Assembly (NCBI RefSeq): GCF_000801105.2
Contig: NW_026615351.1
Location: 1 to 64,000 of the forward strand
Source of the DNA: Raphanus sativus
Taxonomy: Eukaryota; Streptophyta; Magnoliopsida; Brassicales; Brassicaceae
DNA length: 64,000 bases
Reading direction: 5' to 3'
The notes below the pieces were generated by a model that ran no database searches, had not been told where the DNA came from, and worked only from the letters and a program-made list of their open reading frames with translations. The position numbers and the translations under genes were made by a program. Position 1 is the stretch's first letter; the number at the start of each line of letters is the position of its first letter. Below, in pieces: positions 12,216 through 26,066 of the stretch.

Positions 12216-15200
12216 TCATCTCCGTCTACCCAATTGAAACGATTTCTTCAAAAACCGATTAGCAACACGATCATCTCTATAACAAAGAACTCTCAAGATC
12301 GTGTTCGGATCCGACCTGTTCCATCTCCCAGTCGTTGGAGGCATAGGAAGCCTCTGTCCCGCTCCCACCAACCCCATCCCGCTCGCTTCGCACGTCACGA
12401 TGCTAAAATCTTCCACGAGCTGCTCCGTCGGCTGACTCATCAGCTGTATAACTCCTTCCACCGTCTCCGCCTCTCTATCCACCACCTCTTCCGGTATCAA
12501 CCCTTCCCCGCACGTGCAGTAAACCTTCTTCAGACTCTCGAAGTCCTCCTCGATCATCTCGTGGTCGTTTCGGTAGAACACTCGCGAGTGTCCTCCCGCC
12601 AGCAGAACCGTAAGAACCGCTTCGAAAGAAGCCTTCATGACTTCTCTCATCGCCGACGCTTGCGCTCTGTCCGCGAGGATGGCCGTCATCAGCGTCAGGT
12701 TCTGTTTCAAGATCCGTAGCGCCGGTTTGATCCTCGCGCTGGCGACGTCTCCCACGTAGAGCCTCTCGTGAAAAACAGAGTGGGAGTCGAGGAAGATTAG
12801 TCTGTAAGCTGCGACCTCGGAGACGTGCGTGGAGGCGGTTTCGATCCCCGCTTGCGTGGAGTCGAAGTAAGAAGAGGACGATGAGTTTGTTGTCCTTTCG
12901 CGGTTGCGTTTACGCGTGGCGGGGAGGACGCTAGGGTTTAGAGAGAGGGATTTGTTTAGAGAGTGGAGCCGAGAGCTTAGGAAGTGTAGAGTGTTGAGGC
13001 GAATGTAGAGACGTTGAGTGCCGCGGCTCGTGGAGGGACGTGGGTGGTGGTCGCCGCCGGTTAGGTTGTTGAGATCTTCACCGGAGGAGGCAGTACACGG
13101 CGTTGCTTTCTTCAAAAGCTTCACGAACTTTGAGTCTCTGTTACATCTCGTGAGAGGAGGGAGTGTAGGAATGTAACTCTGTTTCGAACCTTGACAAAAT
13201 CAAAATGATGAGTCAGCAAACAGTTACTATATTATATGATCTGATTTACATTTTTTTTTTTGTTAGACTCACCGCATGATGCGACGAAGGTAGTGTATTC
13301 TTGAAAGAGTTGTTCTAACCCTTCAGCGAGATCATGAACAAGATCCTCTGTAATACCAATAGGGACCTCAAAAAACTCCGCTATCGCGTCTTTAGCTAGC
13401 TTCATCAGCTCTCCAGCAGATTGAGCATATGGTTCTGATTTTGATTTAGGGTTCCATGTCTGTATATCAAACACACAAATAAACATTTTTAGCAAATGAT
13501 CAATACGTTTACTTGAGTCGCAAGTCAAAGATTTGATAAAACCTACTTCAGCTTCCTTTGCCCTGCTCAAGCATTCTCGAACTGTCTTCAACTTCTCATC
13601 AATCCACTGCTTTAAAAGACGCAATATAATCGATTCGACTTCATAAGGAACCATCTCTCTAACGAGACCTTTCCCTCCATCTTCGCATTCCTCTGAATCT
13701 TCGGCCACCATCTGCACAAGAACCTTCTCCAGCTTCCCCGCTGTTTGTAGAACTTCCACAGTCTCTTTAGTGATAGTCGACCGTCCAGCTAAGTACTGCA
13801 TCAAGATCGAACCGTAACACTGGTGTAGCGAAACCGAGGCCACACCAGCTGCGACAGTATACCATCTTTTAAGTATAGGGCTGAAACACTCTCGCTCTCG
13901 CAGTGCAAGATCCTCTGTCTCCTTAGCTAGTTGAAGTAACATCTTAGCCGCTTCTTCTCCTTCCTCTGTTGCTGAAACTTTGTCCTTCATGCTCTCAGTA
14001 ACCTGAAACATTTTAAAACGAATATGAATTTCAATAAAAAACAGAAAAACACAAATGACTTGTAGCACAAGTTACCTTTGAGAAAGCGTTTTTAATAGAG
14101 GCTCTTATATAGTAATCAACACGCTCCCCTGAACAATCCACCAGCATCACATCACCTTTCTCTTGACTACTACTCCCTTGAGATATCGTCACGTCCTCCC
14201 CCACGATCCTAGACGAAGACAAGGCTAACGGCAGAAGATTCTCGATCAATCCAACGTTACCTCGCTGGAAATACTCATGGTAGCTCAACAACCTTTTCTC
14301 GGTCCATCCTTGCATAGAAGCCAACGTCGACGTCAAAAGCTTCACGTAGAGAGCCTCGCGATCAGACTTCTTGGCGTCGTTAGCCACTTCAGCCAGCATG
14401 GCGTGAGAGGCACCGAGCAAATCAGGCTCCATCTGAGAGGTCACGATGTACTGATGGAACAGAACCCAAGTGAAACACAAGTTATGCACGGGGCGCGTGA
14501 TCCCAAGCATCGACCATGTCTTCTTCATCAGCTCCAAGAGCTCATCGATCTCATCGAGAACCAACGTCTCGTCACGAACGTCGAAAACGGACTGCAAAAG
14601 CGCTACGTATAGATGAATGTTGAGAGGGTATCCATCAGCCCAGTGGCATACTTCGTTTGTGTTGCGGCAAGACAAGGAGATTACAACGTTGCAGAGTGTT
14701 GACATTGTCTCTGAGGTTTTTCCTGTGTCGATGGGTTTGGTCTCGCTTTGGGGGATGACTTCTCGGAGACGCATTGCGAGGTTGTTGGTATTCTCGAGAG
14801 GGATTGATGGGTGAAGGAGAAGACCAGCTTCGATGACTTTGAGCTGACGTCTCTGCCATATCTGATACTCATGTGCGTCACTGAACTCCGACGTTTTCAC
14901 GTGTCGAAGAAGCTCTAACGGAAGGATTATCGTCTCTGCTCGCTTACCTGTCTGGAGAATAGTAATAACACTCAATCTCCTTAGTCAAAATCGAGAAAAA
15001 AAAATAAAAAAAAAATCTAGAAACATGGATATTTTCATGTTCTTCATCGTTAAATTACAAAATAAATACTGTTTATAATTTAATACAAAATTTATTAATT
15101 TTATATGTTAATGTTTTACAAAATACAAAAACTATATATTTTTTTCTAATCAGTATGCATAAATTTAAAATGAAATGGAGAAAGTACTCCCTCCGTTTCA

Positions 15201-16043
15201 TATTAAGTGTCGTTGTAGAGATTTTTTTTCGTTGCAAAATAAGTGTCGTTTTCATATTTCAATGCAGAATTTATTAATTTTATTCTGCATTTTATTTTTC
15301 TATTGGTCGAAATACATGGGTAATGATGTTTTTGTATGGAAAATATGCAAAATTTAATGATTTCTTAATCCGTGTGCACAACTCTAAAATGACACTTATT
15401 CAGAAACAGAGGGAGTATTAAAGATAACATAGGAGGAACTTACTTGACCAACAAGCGTCCTCGTTAGGGTTTTCCTTAACCGAGTGTCACCTTGTTCAGT
15501 AACCCTCATTTGTTGCCTCATGATCTCCGCAGAGGTTAACGGTCGTCTAGGCCGAGAAAGCGGGACCGTTGAGAAACCAGCACCGGGGCTAATGTGAGCC
15601 GAAGATCCTCCTATGCTGCTTCCATTACCAGGGGATGAAGGAGCAGAAACGGCTCCAGCAGCTGGCGTCATTCGCCTAGACGGAGATCTTTTTAGCATTT
15701 TTAACCCTAATGCTCGTTTCACTCGGCTTGTTGGTGTCGTCACCACCTCTTTCCTCCCTAATGACCCGAACCCTGACCCCTTACTGGACCCTCCTCCTCC
15801 TCCTACATTGTCTCCTTCATTGTCACCACCACCATTGTGCTTTGAGTAGAACGTGAGAGCAGTTCTGCCTCCGAATCCAGGTGATGACCGACAAGCCGCG
15901 AAAAATATCTCATACGCGGTCTCGCGTATTTCATCTCGATCAAGGCCGTCGAGCTTCCCAAATGGCCAGAGAAGATCAGTGTCAGGACAAACCACGGAGG
16001 CGGCAATGTCGGAAAAGGACTCCCTCCGGGAATGACGAGCCAT
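12216..16043 (-). CDS. DUF810 protein with MUN domain (PATROL1-like)
   Basis: This is a large Munc13-like protein of about 1030 aa. Coding exons in transcript order are 16043-15444, 14951-14076, 14002-13547, 13459-13273 and 13189-12216, with consistent phases. The N-terminus (MARHSRRESFSDI) is followed by a low-complexity Gly/Ser/Pro region and a conserved helical body. An upstream in-frame extension exists, but the ATG at 16043 is preferred because the conserved sequence begins there. The best-known relative is PATROL1, which moves the proton pump AHA1 to the plasma membrane; a role in vesicle tethering or exocytosis is inferred from the family. It matches At1g04470 by position. Intron 1 (14952-15443) carries a Stowaway-type MITE. 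The intron 13460-13546 has no stop codon in frame, so its retention would add 29 residues. Confidence 0.9.
15187..15415. mobile_element. Stowaway-type MITE (Tc1/mariner), 229 bp
   Basis: Terminal inverted repeats CTCCCTCCGTTTC (15187-15199) and GAAACAGAGGGAG (15403-15415) are flanked by TA on both sides (15185-15186 and 15416-15417), the hallmark of Stowaway elements. The element lies in intron 1 of the DUF810 gene and has no coding capacity. The sequence just before it (about 15080-15186) resembles an older, decayed relative of the same element. Confidence 0.9.
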
Positions 16044-16359
16044 CACACGGAGGGGAGGTAGGAAGGAGAAAAGGAAAAGATCAAAGATCAAGATGGATTG
16101 GGATTTTAATCAAAATCGGAGAAGGAGAGAGGAGTTCTAGGTTTTAATAAGGGGACAAAATGAGAGACAGAGAGAAATGAAGAGACAACTTGGATGAAGC
16201 TAAACGACAGCAAAATTCTCTGTCCTAAGGGAGGAAAGGATGTGAGAAAAGTTAGGAGGACTATACATAATGATCGCCATAATTAGCAAATCTTAGATTC
16301 CAAGTAACCTCTGCAAATGCCAAATCTTTGTTTTGTTTTTTATTTTCCTTTAAACTCCA
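16044..16359 (-). other. DUF810 5' leader and core promoter region
   Basis: Sequence upstream of the DUF810 start codon. Purine-rich on the plus strand (CT-rich on the transcript strand) as far as about 16150, consistent with a 5' leader. No other feature. Confidence 0.4.
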
Positions 16360-17007
16360 CTAGATTTTGACCCGCGCTTTGGAAGCGCGGAATATTTTAC
16401 GATGAAAAATTTCACTAATAACTTAACAAATATTTTGGTAATTTTTAAAGAGTGTGTATTTAAAATATTTTTGCATTTAAATCAGTGTTTTTAAATTCAA
16501 CCCGATTGTGATTATACCAGTTAATCCGGAGATCTGACAATTCAGTTTAGGTTTTTAAAATATTCATATTAAAAAAAATCACTAAAACCCGAAACTAACC
16601 GATTGAACTGATGGATGACCGATATGTAATCTAATTGGATTTAAATTGAAATAGTTTCATATTTTGTAGTCTTATAATCCAAATTTTAAAGTTCATTATT
16701 TTGCAATTTATGAAATTATAACGTTTCTACAAAATTATAAAAAGAAAATGATAGATATAAAATAACTAAGATTAATTATTGTATTGTTTGGAAACATTGA
16801 TAGTAGTATAAAAATATATTGTTTGGAAACATTGATAGTAGTATAAAGAAATAAGTATATTGTTTGGAAACATGGATAGTAGTATAAATAAAGAAACATT
16901 AGTGATTTAATGTAAGTTTAACTATAAAGTATAAATGTATATTTAATTTAAAAACTTACAAAATAAATGTTAGGTCCAACAGAATGTTTCTGTTTTAATA
17001 AGATAGA
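16360..17007 (-). mobile_element. Short non-autonomous Helitron (648 bp) with internal triplicate
   Basis: In minus orientation it begins TCTATCTTATTAAAACAG (plus-strand end 17007) and ends CTAG (16360-16363). The hairpin has 8-bp arms CCGCGCTT/AAGCGCGG at 16372-16390. It is flanked by A (16359) and T (17008). The 5' end is the same as in the 1.6-kb Helitrons, so it is a shorter relative. Around 16783-16888 the word TTGTTTGGAAACAT followed by GATAGTAGTATAAA is repeated three times in tandem. Confidence 0.85.
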
Positions 17008-17793
17008 TGTGTGTTGTCCTTCCATATACACAACCTTAAAGAAAACAAACAAAAAAAATCCAACCTAACTTTGCTAACAACAGAATCCAGCATAAATCAT
17101 CGATTGAGATTTTGTTAGATGCTTGTTTCTCACAATACCATTGCACATTCCTGTTTGATGATGAGTCTGATAAAACAAGGGTCGTCATCTAGTATAAATA
17201 CTGTCAAAGTCAGTTTATCCTACCAGTTCTGAACAGAGAAAAAAAGACGAGTTTAGCGAGCTCTTAATTTTGAGAATTATAGAAATCTAAGCAACCATAA
17301 GAGAACTACATATATCTCCTGATCAAAAGTTAAAACACAACAACATTGATATCTGAGATGACAAACTAATCACAACTAGTCACCTTCGTTTACGTCAACA
17401 TTACTTCCTCACCATGTTTTGCGTATCCATTTGACAAATATCCCTCCAATAGAGAAAAATCCCTACAAAGATATCAATAGAAGAACCCGTAACGATATTC
17501 ATACAAATCAAAATTTTGAATAATAGTTGTTGGGTTCCACTTTTGAGTGGAAGAAACCCTCCAAAAATAGGCGTATGCCACTTAAGAATGGAGAGCACAC
17601 GGTATTCTTTAGTAAAAGGCGAAAGAATAGTTCGCTTTGTGCTCACCACATGGCTGCGTGATTTCAGAAATGAGAACAAGGCCGTCATTTATCCCGATAG
17701 TTTGCGCTGCTAGTTACTCCCAATGCTCCGATGTGGGACTCTGTAACAAATAACCAAAAGGCGCTATATTAGTTCAATAAAGTTAACTCTTAG
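17008..17793. other. Intergenic region before the uL14 gene
   Basis: No supported gene. An open frame on the minus strand (17401-17688, 95 codons) has no relative that I recognise and lies in sequence of somewhat higher complexity than its surroundings. It could be a decayed gene fragment. Confidence 0.4.
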
Positions 17794-19063
<1,270 letters not shown>

Positions 19064-19233
19064 GTGTGCGTTTGATTACCTTTCAAACAAATTTGAGAAT
19101 TTTCATTTTCTGACAATATGTACGACATTCAAGTGTTTTGGTTATTTAGACATCATCAATCAATGTTTTTTTACTTCTGTCTTAATAGTATACTAAAATC
19201 TGAATATTAATTATACAAAAATACTAATGATGA

Positions 19234-20035
19234 TTATAGATTTATTCGTAGTAGCTCCTGACTCTGGCTATGTATGAATGCTATTGCAATCGAGAAAGAT
19301 TGTAAAACTGATAGCCATGTCTGGAGTTGTACTAAGTAACGTCCTCGTCGAAGCTTCTCAATCCTTAGTACAGTCTTCTCATGTTTTGATCCCTGAAACA
19401 AAAATGACTATCAGATTCTAGTTTGATCTATATACATAGAAGAAGTTATGTTATTATTACCTCTATGAGTAGCTCCGAAAGGTTATCTTTGCGTGGCTGG
19501 CCTTTTAGAAGGGTTAAGGAACAGCCCAAGTCCCATCCTCCACAGTCGCAGTTTCCTTGAGATTTCCACCTCTCTATCAAACTCGAAGGTCCATCTTCAG
19601 GCCCTCCATGAATCCCTGATGGAATCACAACATCAACACTTGTCTTAGATCTTGAACTTCCACTTTCAGTTTTGACCAGTGAAGACTTCCTCAAGAACTT
19701 CAATCCCCAACCTCCAGTTTCTTCTTCTTCTTCTTCTTCTTCTTCAAGAAACTGTTGTTTCACAAGAACAGCTAACGTTTCAAGATTTGTTGGAAGGTCG
19801 TTCTCCAGTAGATTCACCTGCTCGTGGTCAGAGTTTGGTTGCTGCATCTGCTCATTGTTCTTCATTACACCAACTACTTTCTTACACGATCCTCTGTTTT
19901 TCTTCCTACACGGTGTCTGCGAATGCTCACCATCGTTGCTGAACAAAACGAACTGCCTCTCTACGAATCTCTCATTCAAGAATGAACACGAGGACAACGT
20001 TGACACCTTTATTCTACCAACCAGAAGCGGTGATG

Positions 20036-20068
<33 letters not shown>

Positions 20069-20528
20069 CTCTTTTCAGATGAATCATATATGTATACTCT
20101 AAAACACTTTGGTCTACAACGTTGCTGCTTAAGCTTGCCACGTAAACATCTTTTTCATTGTCCAACTTGAAAACAAAACGAGGCACTATTCCATTGGCTC
20201 TCGTAGTGAACTGAAGGGTTCCCTGAGAAACGTCTGTAGATGGAGACGAGAAGGTGTTGTTGCTAGATAAAGAGATTACCTTACGAGATTGGTCAGCTTT
20301 ATCATAGTTTGCTCCTAGTTTCCTCAAGAGATGACTCGGAGAAGAAGTAGAGAACTCGCCACTACATGATACTTTGGGACTGTTTTGAAATATCTGTAAA
20401 CACTTCCCGCTGCTCAAAACCGCCAAGCATCCTCCATCTTTCTTTCGTAGCAAGTTTCTCGACTTTGATGAGTTTACATTCATCAGCTGATCTTTATTCT
20501 TTTTAGCGTCAGGAGTATCACCCTCCAT
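19234..20528 (-). CDS. DUF3527 domain protein, function unknown
   Basis: Two coding exons, 20528-19461 and 19392-19234, encode 408 aa. The second exon is short and carries the conserved C-terminal end of the family (LVQLQTWLSVLQSFSIAIAF then FIHSQSQELLRINL). The C-terminal half contains GNCDCGGWDLGC and SLTLLK, which I associate with DUF3527. Two low-complexity tracts interrupt the middle: poly-Ser from a (GAT)n repeat at about 20035-20068, and poly-Glu from a (TTC)n repeat at about 19720-19746. Both are likely length-variable. The family has no assigned biochemical role. Position fits At1g04490. Confidence 0.88.
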
Positions 20529-22209
20529 CTTTCACCTTGATTTGCTCGTTACAGAACAGAAGCCACTTCAATATTCACACGAGATGGATTCCTAATCAAT
20601 ACAAACTAATCTGAAAGACAAAAATTAAGAATCCTAAACCTTAAATGCATAAAATAACCAAGATTTGAACAGTATACAAAATGTTAAGATAATCATTGTG
20701 TAAGAACATATTTTATCTTTGACCCAAAAAAAGAACATATTCTTATCTATTTAGTACTAAACCATTTGCTAGATTTACAGTTTCAAAACCAAATGCATCT
20801 AACATTGAATACAGACTTCAAAACAATATAGAAAACGTAAAATTCAAAGCTACAGAACATGTTTGGTAAAAAGCCAAAGTTCTTGATATACCTATTTTAC
20901 CTATAAGGAATATGTGGGTTATTAATTTAGCTCTTCATCTGAAACGTAAAAAAAAAAACTATAAAATAATAAATAACCAAAACCAAAGATTTGATCCCAG
21001 CCAGTTTAATTTGATAACATCAAGGCAAAGAAACCCATTTTGAAATAAGAAAAGACATGAACCTTTCTCATTGCAATGCTTTATACCTAAATTAAAAACG
21101 GATCGACGACATATTTTCAGCTAAGATGAAAATTCACCTTCTGGATTACTGCGCTTCTTCCGTTGTATGTCTCACCAACATTAATGCATAAGAAATGTTC
21201 CTTCTCCTCCTAAAGAATCATTGAGTAAGAAGAAAGTGGGCAAAGCTTGGAAGCAAAACATATATGAGAAATAAATGGGTATTGTAAGGACATAGCGTGT
21301 TGCATCCACTTTATATATTTTGATTAGTTTTTGGATTTTTCATAGTTTCCACTTAAGTTTTGTTTTCTCAACTTTTGGTTAATTGGCTTCTAGTGAGAGG
21401 TGAGGTGCGTGTGTGTTCGGTGGATCAAACTCAGCACACATATCACTATCTCTTAACTTATAATTATATTATCTTTACGAACGCAGTTTTGCATCATATG
21501 AAGATATGGTCAACGTTTTAAGAAAAAAAATATATACATGTAACATGTGAACGTTTAACATGCTATTACAAATAGATACTAAGTATAGATCGTGTAATAT
21601 TATAAATGCAGGGGGAAAAGTTTTTATAGACTATTACGTAGGAAACTTAAGATCTACTCGTTGTGCATCATCTAAATTGTCAAGCTTGCTAAAAAAAAAA
21701 CAATATTCTGAGATTTTGATTCAATAGTTTATCTAGAAGCGTAATACTATACTATCGACTTATGAATGTACAATATATAATACCGAAAACATGTTCCAGA
21801 TTGTTTCCGCCACAAGGTAATACTACACATCATATTTAGAAAAATCTCAAACAATATCAATTCACAGAATTATACCAGTTATGAGAAATGATCAAGAAAA
21901 TCTTACAAATGATATTCAAATGACTATTATTATACAACGTCCATCAAATACAATAGACATTAATATATCATCCATGTTATATAATCTTATATCTATACAA
22001 ATTTTGTAATGTTCTATGTAACATAACACACTCCCCTCCCTACAGTTTTATTTATCATGGCCTACCTAAACCCATTATTCCTCTCTTTTTTCTTGTGTTC
22101 TAAATATATCAGAGAAAATATGAGTCATAGCCAAAAAATGCACTAATAAAATGTACATATATACCTCTATAAGACTACTATTTTGTGATTATAGGACTAT
22201 GTAATTAAC
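20529..22209. other. Spacer upstream of DUF3527 and downstream of the CCT gene
   Basis: It probably contains the DUF3527 leader and promoter (20529-21350) and the 3' UTR of the CCT-motif gene (just below 22210). A 5' UTR intron for DUF3527 is possible but not provable here. The remainder is AT-rich with no ORF, hairpin or repeat that I could support. Confidence 0.45.
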
Positions 22210-23685
22210 TCAAATCCAAGACTGGATTGGATACTTGAACTTGAACGAGTTTACGCCACTTATGTGTGAAAATATGTCTGAAGAATCAACCAGTTGCTCT
22301 TCTGCTCTGACCCCCACCTGCAAACCGAACCCTGGTTTAAAAAGCTAACCTAAAATTCATAAGGTTTTATCTGTGGTTGAAACGGGATTAATCTTACATC
22401 ATCATCGTCTTCTTCATGATAGCTCGAAGAAGCTTGTCTATATGGTTCACACAATTCATCGTTCTTTGCAAATCTTCCTCTAACTCTTGGACGACTATCT
22501 GCCAACGTCTTCCTACATGCATACTGTTTAAACGAACTCTATTTTTAACAAACTGTAGATTGATAACCCATGGTTCAATATGGTTTAATGATTAAACATA
22601 GAGACCTTAATTTTCTTGCTGAAATTCCTCTCGTTTCTCTTCTTCATGTACCTACGAATCTTTTCTTTCCTTTGCTCAGCTGTGAGTTTGCTGACTTTGT
22701 TGACGCTGGCGTCGTCTAAACCGGTTATCTCTGTTCCTAACTCCGGAAGAACCGGTTTGGGCAGGTGGTTTTGGTCTTCGCCACAGTCAAGTGCCTATTT
22801 CGAACAAAAAACAACAAACCAGTAAATACCAGGTCCATATATCTAACCGGATTACCAAACCGGCTTCATTTTGATTTATACCTGGAGATGATGATCTCCT
22901 CCTGGATTGTATATGGGTTTAATCGAATCTTGGCAGAACATTCCACTATTACCAGCCTGGATTTCCATCAATTGATCATGTGACGGTTTAAAGTCAGAAC
23001 CAAAACCGGAGTAAAAATCTGATCCTCCAATGGCTAAACCGGTGTTCATCATATTCCTGGTTACGCCCATGTAAGATGGTAAACCGGGATTACCCAAGAA
23101 AGGGGAAGTAGGGTTTAGGGACCCAATATTGTAACTTGGGACAGAAGAAAGACAATCATCTTCAAAAACCGTTAAAGGCGGAGGCAAATGATCACAAGAA
23201 GAGGAGGAGTATAGAATGTTCGGAGGCTGATGAAGTTGAATCCCGGTGAAATCAAACTGATCTTGGAGTTGATCGGAGGCTGGGAACTGAATAGTGGAAG
23301 AGAAATCGATGGAAGCTGTGATATCGTTATCGAAATCGTCTTGTGAATCGAATATGATCGATAAGTCACCGTTGTCATCATTATTGTTGCTGTTGTTTTT
23401 GTCTTCATGGTCTTGATTCGAACCGCTGTTGGATTTGTCGGGAAAGTTATTGTTGTTGATGTTTTCGACAGAGCCACAACAGTTTGAAGCAGATGTCACT
23501 TCAGAGGTTTGATTAAAGGTCTCTTCAAATAACTGTGGATCGCAGAAATCGAAGATTTGAGCGGTGAGAGGGCTTGTGATCTCATCCTACGAAACAAAAC
23601 GACAAGATGAGATGTAAATAGCTGAAAAAACATCAGTAAAAAATTTACATGTAATGTCTTTGAGACATACGTTGAAGGCTTGCAT
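22210..23685 (-). CDS. CCT-motif family protein (CMF type)
   Basis: This is a nuclear CCT-domain protein of 380 aa. Coding exons in transcript order are 23685-23671 (five codons, MQAFN), 23586-22882, 22794-22606, 22523-22398 and 22317-22210. The N-terminal part is acidic and Asn/Asp-rich. The CCT motif lies near the C-terminus, split by an intron: RKEKIRRYMKKRNERNFSKK followed by YACRKTLADSRPRVRGRF. It has no B-box or response-regulator domain, so it is a CMF rather than a CONSTANS-like or PRR protein. CCT domains can bind DNA together with NF-YB/NF-YC; this is family knowledge. A likely 5' UTR intron runs from about 24368 (donor GTAAG on the minus strand) to 23710. Position fits At1g04500. 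Confidence 0.92.
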
Positions 23686-25800
23686 GAAAAAGATACGTGG
23701 TCGTATTTTCTAGGTTTAAACTCGTTGAGAAGAAGTTTTGACTTAAGATATACAATACGATTAGAGAGAAGTGGACATTTATACGCTCATATCTCGTTCG
23801 TTCTCTGTGGCATTTATCAAGAAGAATCTAGATAAATAAATAAAAAATATTGACGATAAGGAGGGATAGTTTCCATAAAAGGGAAGTTTTTGGATTTTGG
23901 TGTTTCTTTTGCGTCCAGAAATTAAAAACATTGCCTGGTAAGAACGATATTTTCTTACAAAAGAAAATAAATGCACAAATAAGAATAAGAATCGTTTTTC
24001 ATAGTTCGATTAAATTTTTGCTGAAAATGCATAAAAAACACAAACCATGCATTCAGGGGCTTACAAATAACGGATTCATTGTCATTGACGATCGAATGAT
24101 ATTGAGTTTAAAAAAAAAATCAAAGAGTTACCATGGAGAGCTGCTCGTGAGACGAGATTACGTCCTGCGACATGCTTATGTGTTTCTTTATGGACTCCAA
24201 CGTGATACCAAGATTTTTCGGGAAAATTGCTTTGTCGAACGTCGGAGGAGTGATGTCTGAACAAGAAACCCAGACAATTAAATCATTAAAAACGGATAAT
24301 AGTTAATTAAACAGAACAGAAAAAAAAACAATTCTGTTTCAGACAGAGAAAATAAGAAAGTTTCTTACAGCTTTCTCTGGAGAAACTAATTGGAGGTTAT
24401 GGAAGTTAACGTAACCAATTTATTTTTATTTTTGGTTAAGTGTGTGTATATGCGTACGTATCTGCATGATATATATAAGCTGGTGTGAGTAAATGTAATA
24501 AGGCTTTGGGAAATGCCACGTGAAAATTAAACGTTAAACGCGCTGGTCCTAGAGTTTCTTATCTAACGTGATGTGGCGTGTCATGAGTGGATAAAACGTA
24601 TGTATTTTGAGTTGACGTGGACAAGTTGGTCCCACTATAGGGGTGACTTGGTTGACCTGTGATGGAGTTTGACCGAATTTCTTTTGTTTCCGATTATTTT
24701 GACCTCTTGACTGGAAGTTGTACTAATTTAAGCTTTTTATTTATAGAATTGGCTTCTTCTTTTTTTGAACAAATATAATTGGCATTTCTATTTTATATTT
24801 AGTAATGTTTATTTTTCATTTTAAAGTTCTTATTTATTTACTTGGCTGTTTTTTTACTTGATAAAAAGGCCAGGTCAGTGAGATACGGAGAAAAATAGAT
24901 AAATTAGTTCATACAAGATAAATATTTCTGTACCATGTAAATAGTTACGTGATGCTTGACTAAATTCGAAACTGGAATCTTATATAAAAACTGTTTCCTC
25001 TGGATAGGAGTTATACGATAGTGATAGTTGTAGCATACCATATGCTTGGTTTCGTTGAACAAAAAAAAAAGAAAATATAAGTTTATAGAACTGAATACTG
25101 ATCGAGGTCCTTGCAAAAAGAATACGATCGAGGTAACGTAAGGTGCGGGCGTATCAATATCGATCATTTAAACTATCCATCAAAATTATATATATGATAC
25201 AATTTGAAAAACATGCATGGTTAATTTAGCCAAAAAAAAAGAAGAAGCATGCATGGTACTTAAACTTTAACCATTCTTTCAAAATAACTAAATACGAACT
25301 TGGTAATTCCTTTATTAATTGGACACGACGGCAACCTATAAAGATAGATAGAGTGCTTAATTAAAGACTCCAGCTATGAGCCTATGATCATACAATGATA
25401 CAAGGAAGATGCTATACAATATAATAATTGAGTTAATATCTGGTACATACGGCAACTTAATTAGCATAGATTGATTAATAGTAACTAGCACGATGTATAC
25501 TATTACTACGGGATTAATCATGATAAGATTCTGTATGTTTGGTAATCAGAATCTAAAACCTATAGATAGGAAGACAATAAGCATCGCATCCCTTTGTTCT
25601 TTCTCTGAAAGCTTAATCTTGTACTTTCCAAACAATTCCGTATAAATTTGTGTTTATTTTGTTTTTGATGTAATCAAATTCGTGTTTACTTGTTAGACAC
25701 AAACAATCAGATATCTCATATATGTGAAGAGATTCCTCATTCATCATATGATTAAGATAATTTCTTTTGTTGCATATCTTCTCATTTAAAAGAATTAGAA
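23686..25800. promoter_or_regulatory. CCT-gene 5' UTR and promoter, then plain spacer
   Basis: The first kilobase belongs to the CCT gene: a probable 5' UTR intron (23710-24368), a TATATATA stretch near 24469-24478, a G-box CACGTG at 24517-24522, and TTGAC W-box cores near 24612 and 24652. This layout suggests light or stress control but is only motif evidence. From about 24750 to 25800 the sequence is AT-rich with no gene or recognisable repeat. Confidence 0.5.
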
Positions 25801-26066
25801 CCTCCCGTTTACGAATGGGCTTGATAAAAAAGCCCATATTCGCTCAAATCAGGCAATCATAAAAGCCCAAATGTGAATATTAAGAAATCGCAAACGTAAT
25901 AATCGTTCCGTCTTGCTTCCTCCTGCTCTCTCAGCTTCCGCGATTTTGTTTAGTTAGCGCCGGACCTGAGTAGATAGATAAACCCTAAGCTCAGCCTCCA
26001 AGTAGCTTCGTATTCTTATTAAAATCGATCTTCTGTTGCTGCGTCTTCATCTTCCTTCATACTAAG
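25801..26066 (+). promoter_or_regulatory. MAC3A core promoter with site II and telo-box motifs
   Basis: Three AGCCCA/TGGGCT words occur at about 25815-25821, 25831-25836 and 25863-25869, and a telo-box AAACCCTA at 25981-25988. This combination is usual for housekeeping genes of translation and RNA processing. A CT-rich leader runs to the ATG at 26067. Confidence 0.6.

Noticed and set aside
12213..12719. 168-codon plus-strand ORF
   Set aside because: Antisense to the well-supported DUF810 exon; Arg/His/Ser-rich product with no family signature.
13460..13546. Treating this DUF810 segment as coding, since it has no stop
   Set aside because: It has clear GT-AG borders and removing it gives the continuous family sequence KEAE-TWNPKS.
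14277..14814. Plus-strand ORFs of 111 and 65 codons
   Set aside because: Antisense shadows of DUF810 exon 2.
19672..20170. Plus-strand ORFs with poly-Ser and poly-Asp/Met runs
   Set aside because: Antisense of the DUF3527 exon; the runs come from trinucleotide repeats.
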